Assembly (NCBI GenBank): GCA_030065915.1
Contig: JASJCQ010000017.1
Span: 35,358-99,357 of the forward strand
DNA from: Woeseiaceae bacterium
GTDB lineage: Bacteria; Pseudomonadota; Gammaproteobacteria; Steroidobacterales; Woeseiaceae
Direction of reading: 5' to 3'
Length of the DNA stretch: 64,000 nt
Below are positions 29,313 through 37,145 of the stretch, one piece after another. The position numbers and the translations under genes were made by a program. The notes below the pieces were generated by a model that did not search any database, was not told where the DNA came from, and saw nothing but the letters and a program-made list of their open reading frames with translations. Numbering within the stretch: the first letter of the stretch is position 1; every line of letters begins with the position of its first letter.

Positions 29313-30677
29313 ATGCGCTCGCTCAGCGCACGACTGCTGGTTTCTGTCAGTCTGCTGCTGATCGTCTTCTTCGGCGCAACGATCGCCGTTCTCGACTACG
29401 CGTTTCGTTCCGCCGGCGAAGAGGCGCAAGAGAACATCCTCGACGGCTACCTGATGCAGCTGCTCGCAGCAGCCGAACCGGATGCGTCCGGCGGACTCAC
29501 GATGCCGCTTGGGCTGCCCGAGGCGAGATTCGACGCGATCGGGTCGGGGCTCTACGCCGAGCTGCGCGACGACGCCGGCAACCGTGTGTGGCAATCGCGG
29601 TCGGCGCTCGGCCTGACGCTGCCGCAGCACCCGGCGCCGAACCCTGGCGTACAGGTCTTCGACCGGGAGACGCTATCAGACGGTACACCGCTGCTGACAC
29701 TGCGTCTCGCGGTGCAGTGGGAGTTCCCGGACGGCCAGTTGCGGCCGTACGTGTTCGAGGTCCTCGAGAGTCTCGACTCGTTCAACGCACAGGTCGCGGA
29801 GTACCGCCGGCAGCTATTCACCTGGTTCGCTGCGCTGGCCTCGATCCTGCTCGTCGTTCTGGCGATCCTGCTGCGCCGGATGATGCGTCCGCTGCGCCAG
29901 ATCGAGGCGGAAATCGGCGAGGTGGAGCAGGGCGATCGAACGGCCTTGTCGAGTGAGTTCCCGACCGAACTCACCGGGGTCGCCCGGAACATGAACCTGC
30001 TGATCGAATCGGAGCGGGCGCGTTCGGACCGATACAGGAAGACGCTGGACAACCTCGCGCACAGCCTGAAGACGCCGCTTGCGGCCATACGGGCTCTGTT
30101 CGGGGATGCGCCGATCGACCCGTCGCAACGTGCGCGTTTCGATGAACAGATCGACCGCATGGATGAAATCGTTCGCTACCAGCTGAGGAAGCCGTCGATG
30201 TCGGCATCCGAAAATCTCGTGCTTAAGAACGTCGACATTCGTGCCGAGATCGACAAGCTGGTTGAGGGCCTTTCCAAGGTCTATCGGGACAAAGCGCCGG
30301 CGATCTCGGTGGCGATCGACGACGCGGTGAGTTTTCGTGGCGACAGCGGCGATTTCCTGGAGCTTGCCGGCAACCTCGTCGACAACGCCTGCAAATGGTG
30401 CGGCTCTGAGGTTCGGGTGCGCCTTTTGCCTTACTCACCGGGCGAACGGGGCGGCTTCAGGCTGGTGGTTGAGGACGATGGCCCCGGCGTACCCGAAGAA
30501 GCCACGGCCGCGCTGACACAGCGCGGCACGCGTCTCGATGAAGCTACGCCGGGTCACGGCATCGGCCTGTCCATCGTCAAGGACATCGCCGAATCCTACG
30601 GCGGCGGACTCTCGGTCGGCCGTTCGGAGCTCGGCGGTGCCCGCTTCGAGTTGTTTATCCCGGCGGCGATGGCCTAG
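29313..30677 (+). CDS. PhoQ-like sensor histidine kinase
   Basis: A 454-residue inner-membrane kinase. Two membrane helices (about residues 8-28 and 167-188) flank a periplasmic sensor domain. A HAMP-like linker, dimerisation domain with the phospho-histidine in DNLAHSLKTPLAAI, N box LAGNLVDNACKW, G1 EDDGPGVP and G2 GHGIGLSIVKDIAESYGG follow. The domain order and the unusual HSLKTP (rather than HELRTP) match the PhoQ branch. The last 4 bases overlap the end of the convergent slipin gene. Confidence 0.92.
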   Translation: MRSLSARLLVSVSLLLIVFFGATIAVLDYAFRSAGEEAQENILDGYLMQLLAAAEPDASGGLTMPLGLPEARFDAIGSGLYAELRDDAGNRVWQSRSALGLTLPQHPAPNPGVQVFDRETLSDGTPLLTLRLAVQWEFPDGQLRPYVFEVLESLDSFNAQVAEYRRQLFTWFAALASILLVVLAILLRRMMRPLRQIEAEIGEVEQGDRTALSSEFPTELTGVARNMNLLIESERARSDRYRKTLDNLAHSLKTPLAAIRALFGDAPIDPSQRARFDEQIDRMDEIVRYQLRKPSMSASENLVLKNVDIRAEIDKLVEGLSKVYRDKAPAISVAIDDAVSFRGDSGDFLELAGNLVDNACKWCGSEVRVRLLPYSPGERGGFRLVVEDDGPGVPEEATAALTQRGTRLDEATPGHGIGLSIVKDIAESYGGGLSVGRSELGGARFELFIPAAMA

Positions 30678-31456
30678 TTGTTCTTGACCCGCTCACTGAT
30701 CGCTTTACTGACATCCAGCAGCGGCTCTACAAACTCCAACGGCATCGGGAAGACGATCGTATTCGTCTTCTCGTTAGCGATTTCTTTCATCGTCTGCATG
30801 TAGCGAAGCTGCATCGCGCCGGTTTCTGTCGCCAGCGTGTGCGCCGCCTCGGCCAGCATCTGAGCCGCCTGGCGCTCACCCTCCGCGTTAATGACCTTGG
30901 CGCGTCGTGAACGCTCAGCCTCGGCCTGCTGGGCGATGGCGCGAATCATGCTTTCGTCGAGGTCGACGTGCTTGATTTCGACATTCGCGACTTTGATGCC
31001 CCAGTCATCGGTACGCTGGTCGAGCAGCGTCTGGATGTCTTCGTTCAGCTTATCGCGTTCAGACAACATGTCGTCGAGATCGTGTTGGCCCAGCACGGAG
31101 CGCAGGGTAGTCTGCGACAGCTGGCTGGTTGCTTCGAACACGTTGGCCACGCGAATGATCGCTTTTTCAGGATCGATGATGCGGAAGTAGATGACCGCGT
31201 TGACCTTGACGGAGACGTTGTCTTTCGAGATGACGTCCTGCGTCGGTACGTCGAGGACGTTCACGCGCAGGTCAACCTTGATCATTGTTTGCAGCCCGGG
31301 GATCAGGATGATCAGTCCCGGGCCTTTGACCTTCTGGAATCGACCGAGGAAGAACACGACGCCGCGCTCATATTCCTTCAGGATCTTGATCGTGTTCCAG
31401 AGGATCACGGCGACGAGTGCGGCGCCGAATCCAATTAGCGTAATTGGGAATTCCAT
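30674..31456 (-). CDS. Slipin / SPFH-domain protein (NfeD partner)
   Basis: A 260-residue membrane-anchored SPFH (stomatin) protein. An N-terminal hydrophobic hairpin (about residues 3-22) precedes EYERGVVFFLGRF and GPGLIILIPGLQTMIKVDLR; a coiled-coil AEAERSRRAKVINAEGERQAAQ follows. Slipins form oligomeric scaffolds in membrane microdomains and pair with NfeD-family proteases, whose gene lies directly upstream here (13-base gap). The role is inferred from that conserved pairing. Confidence 0.9.
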   Translation of the reverse strand: MEFPITLIGFGAALVAVILWNTIKILKEYERGVVFFLGRFQKVKGPGLIILIPGLQTMIKVDLRVNVLDVPTQDVISKDNVSVKVNAVIYFRIIDPEKAIIRVANVFEATSQLSQTTLRSVLGQHDLDDMLSERDKLNEDIQTLLDQRTDDWGIKVANVEIKHVDLDESMIRAIAQQAEAERSRRAKVINAEGERQAAQMLAEAAHTLATETGAMQLRYMQTMKEIANEKTNTIVFPMPLEFVEPLLDVSKAISERVKNN

Positions 31457-31469
31457 ATCTCTTGGTCCT

Positions 31470-32864
31470 TTAGTTTGTCTGGCCTTCGGCCGAAACGGTG
31501 TCGGATACCGGCCTGACGATCAGAGTCAGGCCGTCCATTTTTTCAACGATGACTTCTTGGTCTTTCTCGATAGCGTGGCTGGACTTTGCGTTCCAGGCTT
31601 CGCCTTCGAGCCAGACCTTGCCGTCTCCCTGGAAGCTCCTCATCGCCGTGCCTTTGCCGCCGATGATGGAGCCTGTGCCGCTGACGGCGCCTCGCTTGGT
31701 GAGCCTGAGCAGGTAGCTGACCAGCCAGACGATGAACAGCGCCGATGCACCGGCGATGACGAGGACGAATGCGAGCGAAATGCCGAAGCCGGGGATGCCA
31801 CTGTCAAACATCAAAATTGCTCCAAACGTAAACGCGGCCACGCCGCCGAGACCCAACGCGCCGAAGGATGGCGCGAAGGCCTCGGCTATCATTAACCCTA
31901 TCCCGACGACGATCAATGCCAGCCCGGCGTAGTTCACGGGCAGGATTTGCAGCGCGTACGCAGCGAGCAGCAACGAGATGACCCCGACGATGCCCGGCAA
32001 CAGTCCGCCCGGGTTCCAGCCTTCGATCAGCAGTCCGTAGACGCCGATCAGGCCGAGAAGCAGCACAATTTCGGGGTTCGCAATCAGCGACAGGAACTTG
32101 ATACGCCAGCCGGGCTCGAATTCTTCAACCTGCGCTCCCTTCGTGCTGACCGTTGTCTCGCCGGATTCCAGCTTGACGGTCGTTCCGTCGACGCCGGCAA
32201 TCAGCGCGTCGCGATTCTCGAAGACAAAGTCGATGACGTTCTGCTCAAGGGCTTCTTTGGCCGTCAGCGTCGCGGCCTCGGTCACGGCCTTCTCGGCCCA
32301 GTCGGCATTACGGTCATAGCGCTCGGCGAGGGAACGGATGTAGGCCACGGCATCGTTCAAGACCTTGCGGTCCATCGCGCTGCCACCCTGTCCGGGCTCT
32401 TCTTCAGCCGGCAGTTCCCTGGGGTTGGGGACTTCTCCGGGTTGTCCGGGCACGGCGGGCGGTGTCGTGTCGCCGCCGGTGATCGTCACCGGCGTCGCGG
32501 CGCCGAGATGCGTCGTCGGTGTCATCGCCGCAATATGGCTGGCGAACATCATGTAGGTGCCGGCGCTGTCGGCACGAGCGCCGGCCGGCGTTACGTAGGT
32601 GGCAACAGGTACTTTGGAGGCGAGCATGGCCTGCACCATGTCCCGCATCGGTTTGACCAGCCCTCCGGGCGTATCGAGTTCGACGAGTACGAGCGCAGCA
32701 TTATTGTCTTCGGCGTATTCGATGCCGCTCAGCAGGTATTCGCGGGTCGCGACACCGATTCCGCCTTCGATCCCGAGGACGACAACGTCATTCTCGGCCT
32801 GCGCCGGCGTCGCGGCGAGCAGTGACAGGGTCAAGGTCAGTAGAGCAAACGTTAGTTTCTTCAT
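31470..32864 (-). CDS. NfeD-family membrane serine protease (ClpP class)
   Basis: A 464-residue protein with a signal peptide (residues 1-23), an N-terminal ClpP-like protease domain (VVVLGIEGGIGVATREYLLSG; catalytic-serine region ARADSAGTYMMFASH), an Asp/Pro-rich loop, four or more membrane helices (about residues 250-385) and a C-terminal NfeD OB-fold (GKGTAMRSFQGDGKVWLEGE). The family cleaves membrane-associated proteins such as slipins. It is co-directional with the slipin gene. Confidence 0.92.
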   Translation of the reverse strand: MKKLTFALLTLTLSLLAATPAQAENDVVVLGIEGGIGVATREYLLSGIEYAEDNNAALVLVELDTPGGLVKPMRDMVQAMLASKVPVATYVTPAGARADSAGTYMMFASHIAAMTPTTHLGAATPVTITGGDTTPPAVPGQPGEVPNPRELPAEEEPGQGGSAMDRKVLNDAVAYIRSLAERYDRNADWAEKAVTEAATLTAKEALEQNVIDFVFENRDALIAGVDGTTVKLESGETTVSTKGAQVEEFEPGWRIKFLSLIANPEIVLLLGLIGVYGLLIEGWNPGGLLPGIVGVISLLLAAYALQILPVNYAGLALIVVGIGLMIAEAFAPSFGALGLGGVAAFTFGAILMFDSGIPGFGISLAFVLVIAGASALFIVWLVSYLLRLTKRGAVSGTGSIIGGKGTAMRSFQGDGKVWLEGEAWNAKSSHAIEKDQEVIVEKMDGLTLIVRPVSDTVSAEGQTN

Positions 32865-32954
32865 ATCGGTATTCTACCAGTCACGCCCGTGTCCGCGGTG
32901 TATTCGTGAGACGTCCGTGGCATGCTCCTGTTCTTCATTCTGACGGCTGATTCC

Positions 32955-33437
32955 ATGCAGATTCGTTTTATCACCACCGGCGGTACTATCGACAAGATCT
33001 ACTTCGACGCGCTGAGCCAGTTCGAGGTGGGTGAATCACAGGTCGAACACATTCTGCGTGAAGGACTCGTCCAATTCGACTTCGAAGTCGTCCCGCTGTT
33101 CAAGAAAGACAGCCTCGAAATCAACGATGTCGACCGTCGCAAAATTCGAGATTACGTGCGGGACGATGCGGCCAGTCACTTCGTGATAACGCACGGAACC
33201 GACACCATGGTAGAAACTGCGGCCGCTTTGGCAGGAATTCAAGGGAAGACCATCGTATTGACCGGTGCGCTGACCCCGGCACGTTTCCGCACGACGGATG
33301 CTGTTTTCAACATCGGCATGGCCGTAGCGGCCGTTCAGACACTGGAGCCCGGCGCCTATATTGCGATGAGCGGGCAGGTATTCAAAGCCGACGAAGTCCG
33401 GAAGAATCGCGACCAGAACCGCTTCGAGATCATTTGA
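32955..33437 (+). CDS. Single-domain asparaginase-like protein
   Basis: A 160-residue protein matching only the N-terminal domain of type I/II asparaginases. Both catalytic threonine motifs are present: ITTGGTIDK (residues 5-13) and THGTDTMVETAAAL. The region that carries the catalytic lysine in full-length enzymes (after FNIGMAVAAVQ) shows no obvious lysine at the equivalent place, and the C-terminal domain is missing. The ATG at 32955 removes a hydrophobic out-of-family extension. It may be a functional short family or an inactive paralogue; no frameshift or remnant of the second domain is seen downstream. Confidence 0.75.
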   Translation: MQIRFITTGGTIDKIYFDALSQFEVGESQVEHILREGLVQFDFEVVPLFKKDSLEINDVDRRKIRDYVRDDAASHFVITHGTDTMVETAAALAGIQGKTIVLTGALTPARFRTTDAVFNIGMAVAAVQTLEPGAYIAMSGQVFKADEVRKNRDQNRFEII

Positions 33438-33565
33438 CGAAACGCCAGCCGCTTAAGCGTGCTGATGTTGGAATCCCGAGACGACAGCTTGCGGTATTTG
33501 CTGCCCAATCGTGCCGGTGGCATTCTGCTGTACCGTCTGGCGGCTGAGCGAAAGGAGTGTAGAAA

Positions 33566-34030
33566 GTGTCTGAGCGAAATTACGAGCCGATGACGAAAGC
33601 CGAAGTCATTGCCGCGCAGCGACAATGGGCCAAGTGCGTCACCGAGCGTGATGTCGATGCGCTTCTGGAGCTTTACGACTTCGGGACTCCGGACGAGCCA
33701 CTCTTGTTCAAGCCCACGCTGGCCGACGTGATCCGCCTGGACCGCGCCGGCGCTCGCGCCTACTTCGTCGGCGGAGATCCGGACTATCCGCACGATCAGG
33801 GTTTCCTCAATCGAGGCTGGGAGCGCGTGGAGTTCCAGAGCGAAGTAGGCCCGATCCTGAAAGCCGGCGGACTGGGTTACAAGGACATGGGGCACTACAC
33901 CTTCGTCGACGGCGACGGCAACGCCACGCGCGCCGACTATACCTTTGCCTACCACAAACTGAACGGTCGTGTACTCATCTCCCTGCACCATTCTTCCTTG
34001 ACCTGGTTTCCGCCCGCAGAATCGAATTGA
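33566..34030 (+). CDS. NTF2-like / SnoaL-fold protein
   Basis: A 154-residue soluble protein. Its start KAEVIAAQRQWAKCVTERDVDALLELYD is the typical first helix of the NTF2/SnoaL (DUF4440-like) fold, followed by alternating strands ending HYTFVDGDGNATRADYTFAYHKLNGRVLISLHHSSL. The GTG start at 33566 has an AAAGGAG ribosome site 8 bases upstream. Function unknown. Confidence 0.7.
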   Translation: MSERNYEPMTKAEVIAAQRQWAKCVTERDVDALLELYDFGTPDEPLLFKPTLADVIRLDRAGARAYFVGGDPDYPHDQGFLNRGWERVEFQSEVGPILKAGGLGYKDMGHYTFVDGDGNATRADYTFAYHKLNGRVLISLHHSSLTWFPPAESN

Positions 34031-34068
34031 CCTGTGGCAACAGGAGGGCAGTGATCGGCAACTCGTCG

Positions 34069-34419
34069 TCAACAGCCGCCGTGAGTTTCCAGGAACCGAA
34101 TGACCAGTAGCATGGCGTTCTCGTCCTCATAGCCGGCCTGGTTCTCTTCCACGAATCGGATGATCGCGGAAACGTCGAAAAGAACCTTGGGATCCTTGCA
34201 GTAAATCGTGTCGACGTAGTCCGTCGCCTCATGCAGCGTCGCGACAAGGTCGAGGGCGCCGCCGACGTAGGCCTGAATTATGGGTATGTCTTCACACTTG
34301 CGTTCCGCCTGTTTGCAGATCGCCAGGAATCCCTCGGTGGTGAGCGCATCGGCGGGGTTGGAGAAGAGGCCCAAAGCACAAAGCGAAAAAGCGGCGAGCC
34401 AGGCGGGTTTACGTCTCAT
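34069..34419 (-). CDS. Small secreted Rap1a/Tai-like protein
   Basis: A 116-residue protein with a Sec signal peptide (MRRKPAWLAAFSLCALGLFS, cleavage near ADA) and four cysteines in a FLAICKQ...C...GGALD...YCKDP...GGC pattern. The pattern resembles the Rap1a/Tai periplasmic fold known from T6SS immunity proteins, but also found in stand-alone secreted proteins. No T6SS gene or amidase effector is nearby, so an immunity role is not supported. The ATG at 34419 follows a GAGGAG ribosome site; a hydrophobic N-terminal extension of the frame was not used. Confidence 0.55.
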   Translation of the reverse strand: MRRKPAWLAAFSLCALGLFSNPADALTTEGFLAICKQAERKCEDIPIIQAYVGGALDLVATLHEATDYVDTIYCKDPKVLFDVSAIIRFVEENQAGYEDENAMLLVIRFLETHGGC

Positions 34420-34450
34420 GCGATTCTCCTCAAGAATGAGTAGATTAAAA

Positions 34451-34482
34451 TAAAACAATAAACTATGATTGTAAAACAATAA
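34451..34482. promoter_or_regulatory. Direct repeats 21 bp apart, candidate operator
   Basis: TAAAACAATAA occurs at 34451-34461 and 34472-34482, two helical turns apart, in the AT-rich region between the Rap1a-like gene and the divergent DUF2975-XRE pair. Its position at the likely promoter of the XRE regulator operon suggests autoregulation. Confidence 0.4.
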
Positions 34483-34499
34483 TTATCGGACCCTATCGA

Positions 34500-35021
34500 A
34501 TGACAAGAATTCTGGCTTCACTCGTCTCATGGGTAGCTACCGCGTGGCTTCTGCTTGTGCCGGCCGGGGCGCTCTATTACCTCGTCAACATCGACAGCCT
34601 CGGTGCACTCGCTTCGAGCAACCTCGCACTGCCAATCCAGTGGTTTACCGTCGACCGCGGCCAATGGTACGCGCTATGGGGGGTGACGCTGTTGTACCTG
34701 TCGCTTGGGTATGCAGGTGTCTGGTATTTGCGGCAGGCCTTTCAAAGTTTCGCGCGTGGCAACTGGTTTGATACCCAAAACAGCCTCTACCTGCGTCGCT
34801 TCGCGACGTTATTGGTTCTGCAGGGCGTAGCCAAGCCGCTGCACTTCGGGTCGGCCAGCGTAATCCTGTCAATGAACCATCCGCCGGGTGAAAGATTGCT
34901 GTCGATCTCACTCGGTAGCAATGAAGCGATCCTGATCATCGCAGGACTCGTATTCTGGGTTCTTGCAGACCTGCTCGTTGAGGGCACCAAGGCCGACGCC
35001 GAGAACCGGCAATTCGTCTGA
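34500..35021 (+). CDS. DUF2975 family membrane protein
   Basis: A 173-residue inner-membrane protein with four helices (about residues 8-28, 60-80, 98-118 and 140-160). The loop FQSFARGNWFDTQNSLYLRRFA between helices two and three is characteristic of DUF2975. These proteins are regularly encoded just before a small YozG-like XRE regulator, as here, and may act as membrane partners of that regulator. The function is not known. Confidence 0.82.
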   Translation: MTRILASLVSWVATAWLLLVPAGALYYLVNIDSLGALASSNLALPIQWFTVDRGQWYALWGVTLLYLSLGYAGVWYLRQAFQSFARGNWFDTQNSLYLRRFATLLVLQGVAKPLHFGSASVILSMNHPPGERLLSISLGSNEAILIIAGLVFWVLADLLVEGTKADAENRQFV

Positions 35022-35030
35022 GCGATATCC

Positions 35031-35237
35031 ATGATCAAGACTCGACTCGATATCGTCATGACCGAACGCCGGGTCACCGGTAGGGAGCTTGCCAATGCGG
35101 TCGGAATAACCGAGCAGAATCTCTCACTGCTCAGGAACGGCAAGGTCAAGGGTGTGCGATTCGGAACGTTGTCGAAGATCTGCGAGGTCCTCGACTGCCA
35201 GCCGGGTGACCTGCTGATCTACGAGCCTGATGCCTGA
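35031..35237 (+). CDS. Small XRE-family (YozG-like) transcriptional regulator
   Basis: A 68-residue helix-turn-helix protein (RRVTGRELANAVGITEQNLSL then LRNGKVKGVRFGTLSKICEVLDCQPGDLL). It covers only the Cro/CI-type DNA-binding domain. It lies 9 bases after the DUF2975 gene, a widely conserved pair. It may bind the repeats upstream of that gene. Confidence 0.88.
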   Translation: MIKTRLDIVMTERRVTGRELANAVGITEQNLSLLRNGKVKGVRFGTLSKICEVLDCQPGDLLIYEPDA

Positions 35238-35333
35238 GATAGACGGCAAAGCCGGTTTCATGCGTAAGCTAGCCCTGAGAGCTTGACGGGCAAGAGCTAA
35301 CTCTCCATCGAATGACCGGCGATGTTGTCGGAT

Positions 35334-35534
35334 TTAGTCCTTGCTGGAACCACGGTATGAACGAACGGTGAGTGCGACCAACGCGATCGTGATCACGATC
35401 ACAATGACCCTGATCGCCGGCACGATTGAAAGAAAAGCTTCGTTACCCGGCGGGCGCAGCACCACGACACCGAAAAAGTAATAGAAGGTCCCGGCCGAAA
35501 CCAGGCCGACGAACAGTTTCAGGTTCCTGGACAA
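35334..35534 (-). CDS. Small two-helix membrane protein
   Basis: A 66-residue protein with two hydrophobic helices (about residues 6-26 and 36-58) and a basic C-terminus. A TTG start at 35534 is supported by a strong AGGAGG ribosome site 5 bases upstream. It lies upstream of nothing on its strand and is convergent to the XRE gene. No known family recognised. Confidence 0.6.
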   Translation of the reverse strand: MSRNLKLFVGLVSAGTFYYFFGVVVLRPPGNEAFLSIVPAIRVIVIVITIALVALTVRSYRGSSKD

Positions 35535-35562
35535 GCGTACCTCCTGAGGCTGATAGCGGAGT

Positions 35563-36966
35563 CTAGATCACTTTCGAGTAGCGTTGCTCCGGCGCCGGCT
35601 CGCGAAGGTAGCGATCGAAGGTCATCGCTACAGCTCGCAGCAACAGTTGCCCGGTCGGCGTGACGTGGATGGCATCGTCCGCGAGTCGTACAAGACCATC
35701 GGCCTCGAGTGGCTTCAACGCCTCCAACTCCTCAAAGAAGTAGGTTGAGAAGTCGATGTCGAAGTGTTCTTCGATCTGCTCAAAATCGACCTTGCCCTGG
35801 CACATCAGGTCCTGGATGACATCGTCCCTGACGATATCGTCCGCGTCTCGCGTCAGTCCCTTTACGATCGGCAGACGCCCGTCGACCACGGCTTCGCTGT
35901 AGCGGTTCGTGTTCTTCTCGTTCTGGTAGAAGCTGTGGGCGACATGCCCGATCGCGCTCGCGCCCAAGGAGACCAGGTCGCAGTAGGCGTGCGTCGAATA
36001 GCCCTGGAAATTTCGATGCAGCTGGTCCGATTCCCTGGCTTTGACGAGTTCGTCATCGGCCAGCGCGAAATGGTCCATGCCGATGTACTCGTAGCCCGCA
36101 CTACAGAGCGTCTCGATCGACAATTCGAGCAGCGCAAGCTTCTCGGCGCCGTCCGGCAACGTCGATTCATCGATCAGTTTCTGCGCCTTGAACAGCTGTG
36201 GCATGTGGGCGTAGCTATAGAGCGAGATTCGGTCGGGGCGCGCGTCTATAACGGTCTCCAGTGTTGCAACGAATTTCTGCGGTGTCTGCTTCGGCAGCCC
36301 GTAGATCAGGTCAACTGACACTGAGCGGAATCCGTTCGCTCGCGCGGCGTCTAGCAGTGCGAGCGTGTCCTCGCGAGACTGCAGTCGATTCACCGCTCCC
36401 TGTACCTCTTCATCAAAGTCCTGTACACCGAGACTTAAGCGGTTGAAGCCAAGCGCCGCGAGCGCTTTGATGCGATCAGGAGCGACCGTTCTCGGGTCGA
36501 CTTCGATAGAGCACTGCAGCTTGTCCGGCGGTGCGAAAGTGAACTCACGGCGCAGCGTATCCATCAACTCGCCGAGTTGCTCGTCGGAATAGAAGGTCGG
36601 TGAGCCGCCGCCCAGGTGCAGTTGCTCCACTTGTCGACTGCGATCGTACATCGGGCTGTGCAGCGCGGCTTCTTTCTGGATGACGTCGAGGTAACGCTGG
36701 GCCCGGTCCTCGTTGCGCGTGATGATCTTGGTGCAGCCGCAGTAGTAGCACAACGTGCGGCAGAACGGCAGGTGAAGGTACAACGAAAGCGGAGGAGGAG
36801 CGTCGTCTTGCTCATTGATCGGCGTGTTGCTTCGTATCGCGCGCTCGACGTACTGGCTGTCTCCGAAACCTGAGTGGAACTGCGGGGCAGTCGGATACGA
36901 CGTGTAGCGGGGGCCGCGGCCCCCATATCGCTCGAGGAGCTTGCGGTCGAAACGCACCTTGGACAT
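35563..36966 (-). CDS. hemN: Oxygen-independent coproporphyrinogen III dehydrogenase
   Basis: A 467-residue radical-SAM enzyme decarboxylating coproporphyrinogen III to protoporphyrinogen IX without oxygen. The iron-sulfur cysteines are Cys69, Cys73 and Cys76 with Cys78 (FCRTLCYYCGC), as in HemN. The N-terminal RYTSYPTAPQFH segment distinguishes true HemN from HemW-like proteins. It is divergent from bchE, another radical-SAM tetrapyrrole enzyme, across a 179-base promoter region. Confidence 0.95.
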   Translation of the reverse strand: MSKVRFDRKLLERYGGRGPRYTSYPTAPQFHSGFGDSQYVERAIRSNTPINEQDDAPPPLSLYLHLPFCRTLCYYCGCTKIITRNEDRAQRYLDVIQKEAALHSPMYDRSRQVEQLHLGGGSPTFYSDEQLGELMDTLRREFTFAPPDKLQCSIEVDPRTVAPDRIKALAALGFNRLSLGVQDFDEEVQGAVNRLQSREDTLALLDAARANGFRSVSVDLIYGLPKQTPQKFVATLETVIDARPDRISLYSYAHMPQLFKAQKLIDESTLPDGAEKLALLELSIETLCSAGYEYIGMDHFALADDELVKARESDQLHRNFQGYSTHAYCDLVSLGASAIGHVAHSFYQNEKNTNRYSEAVVDGRLPIVKGLTRDADDIVRDDVIQDLMCQGKVDFEQIEEHFDIDFSTYFFEELEALKPLEADGLVRLADDAIHVTPTGQLLLRAVAMTFDRYLREPAPEQRYSKVI

Positions 36967-37089
36967 GCAGGTATTCCCTGTTGATTCTTAAGGATCTGCG
37001 TGAATGCTAGGTCTGGCGGCGGGCTGTCAGCCATTCGTACATACCGCTAATGCCCGACAGGCCGCTACGGTTATTGCGTATTGTGGACA

Positions 37090-37131
37090 TGTCAATCTTC
37101 CTTAACGCTCTTTTGTCAATAAAAAGTGACG
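37090..37131 (+). promoter_or_regulatory. Two tandem PpsR/CrtJ-like operator sites
   Basis: TGT-N12-ACG occurs at 37090-37107 and again at 37114-37131, 24 bases apart and separated by 6 bases. Both begin TGTCAAT. The second is an inverted repeat GTCA-N8-TGAC. The PpsR/CrtJ consensus TGT-N12-ACA is met except at the last base. The sites end 14 bases before the bchE start codon, where a repressor would block transcription. Confidence 0.5.
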
Positions 37132-37145
37132 TCAGGGGCGCCGCA

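Noticed and set aside
33464..33592. Short frame between the asparaginase-like and NTF2-like genes
   Set aside because: A 42-codon frame exists but overlaps the well-supported GTG start at 33566 and has no convincing ribosome site or recognisable content.
34069..34419. T6SS effector-immunity pair
   Set aside because: No effector, VgrG, Hcp or PAAR gene nearby; only the secreted Cys-rich fold resembles immunity proteins.
36967..37089. FNR-type box for hemN (TTGATTCTTAAGGATC) and a further TGT...ACA site (37025-37041)
   Set aside because: The FNR candidate has only one matching half, and the TGT/ACA pair is separated by 11 rather than 12 bases.
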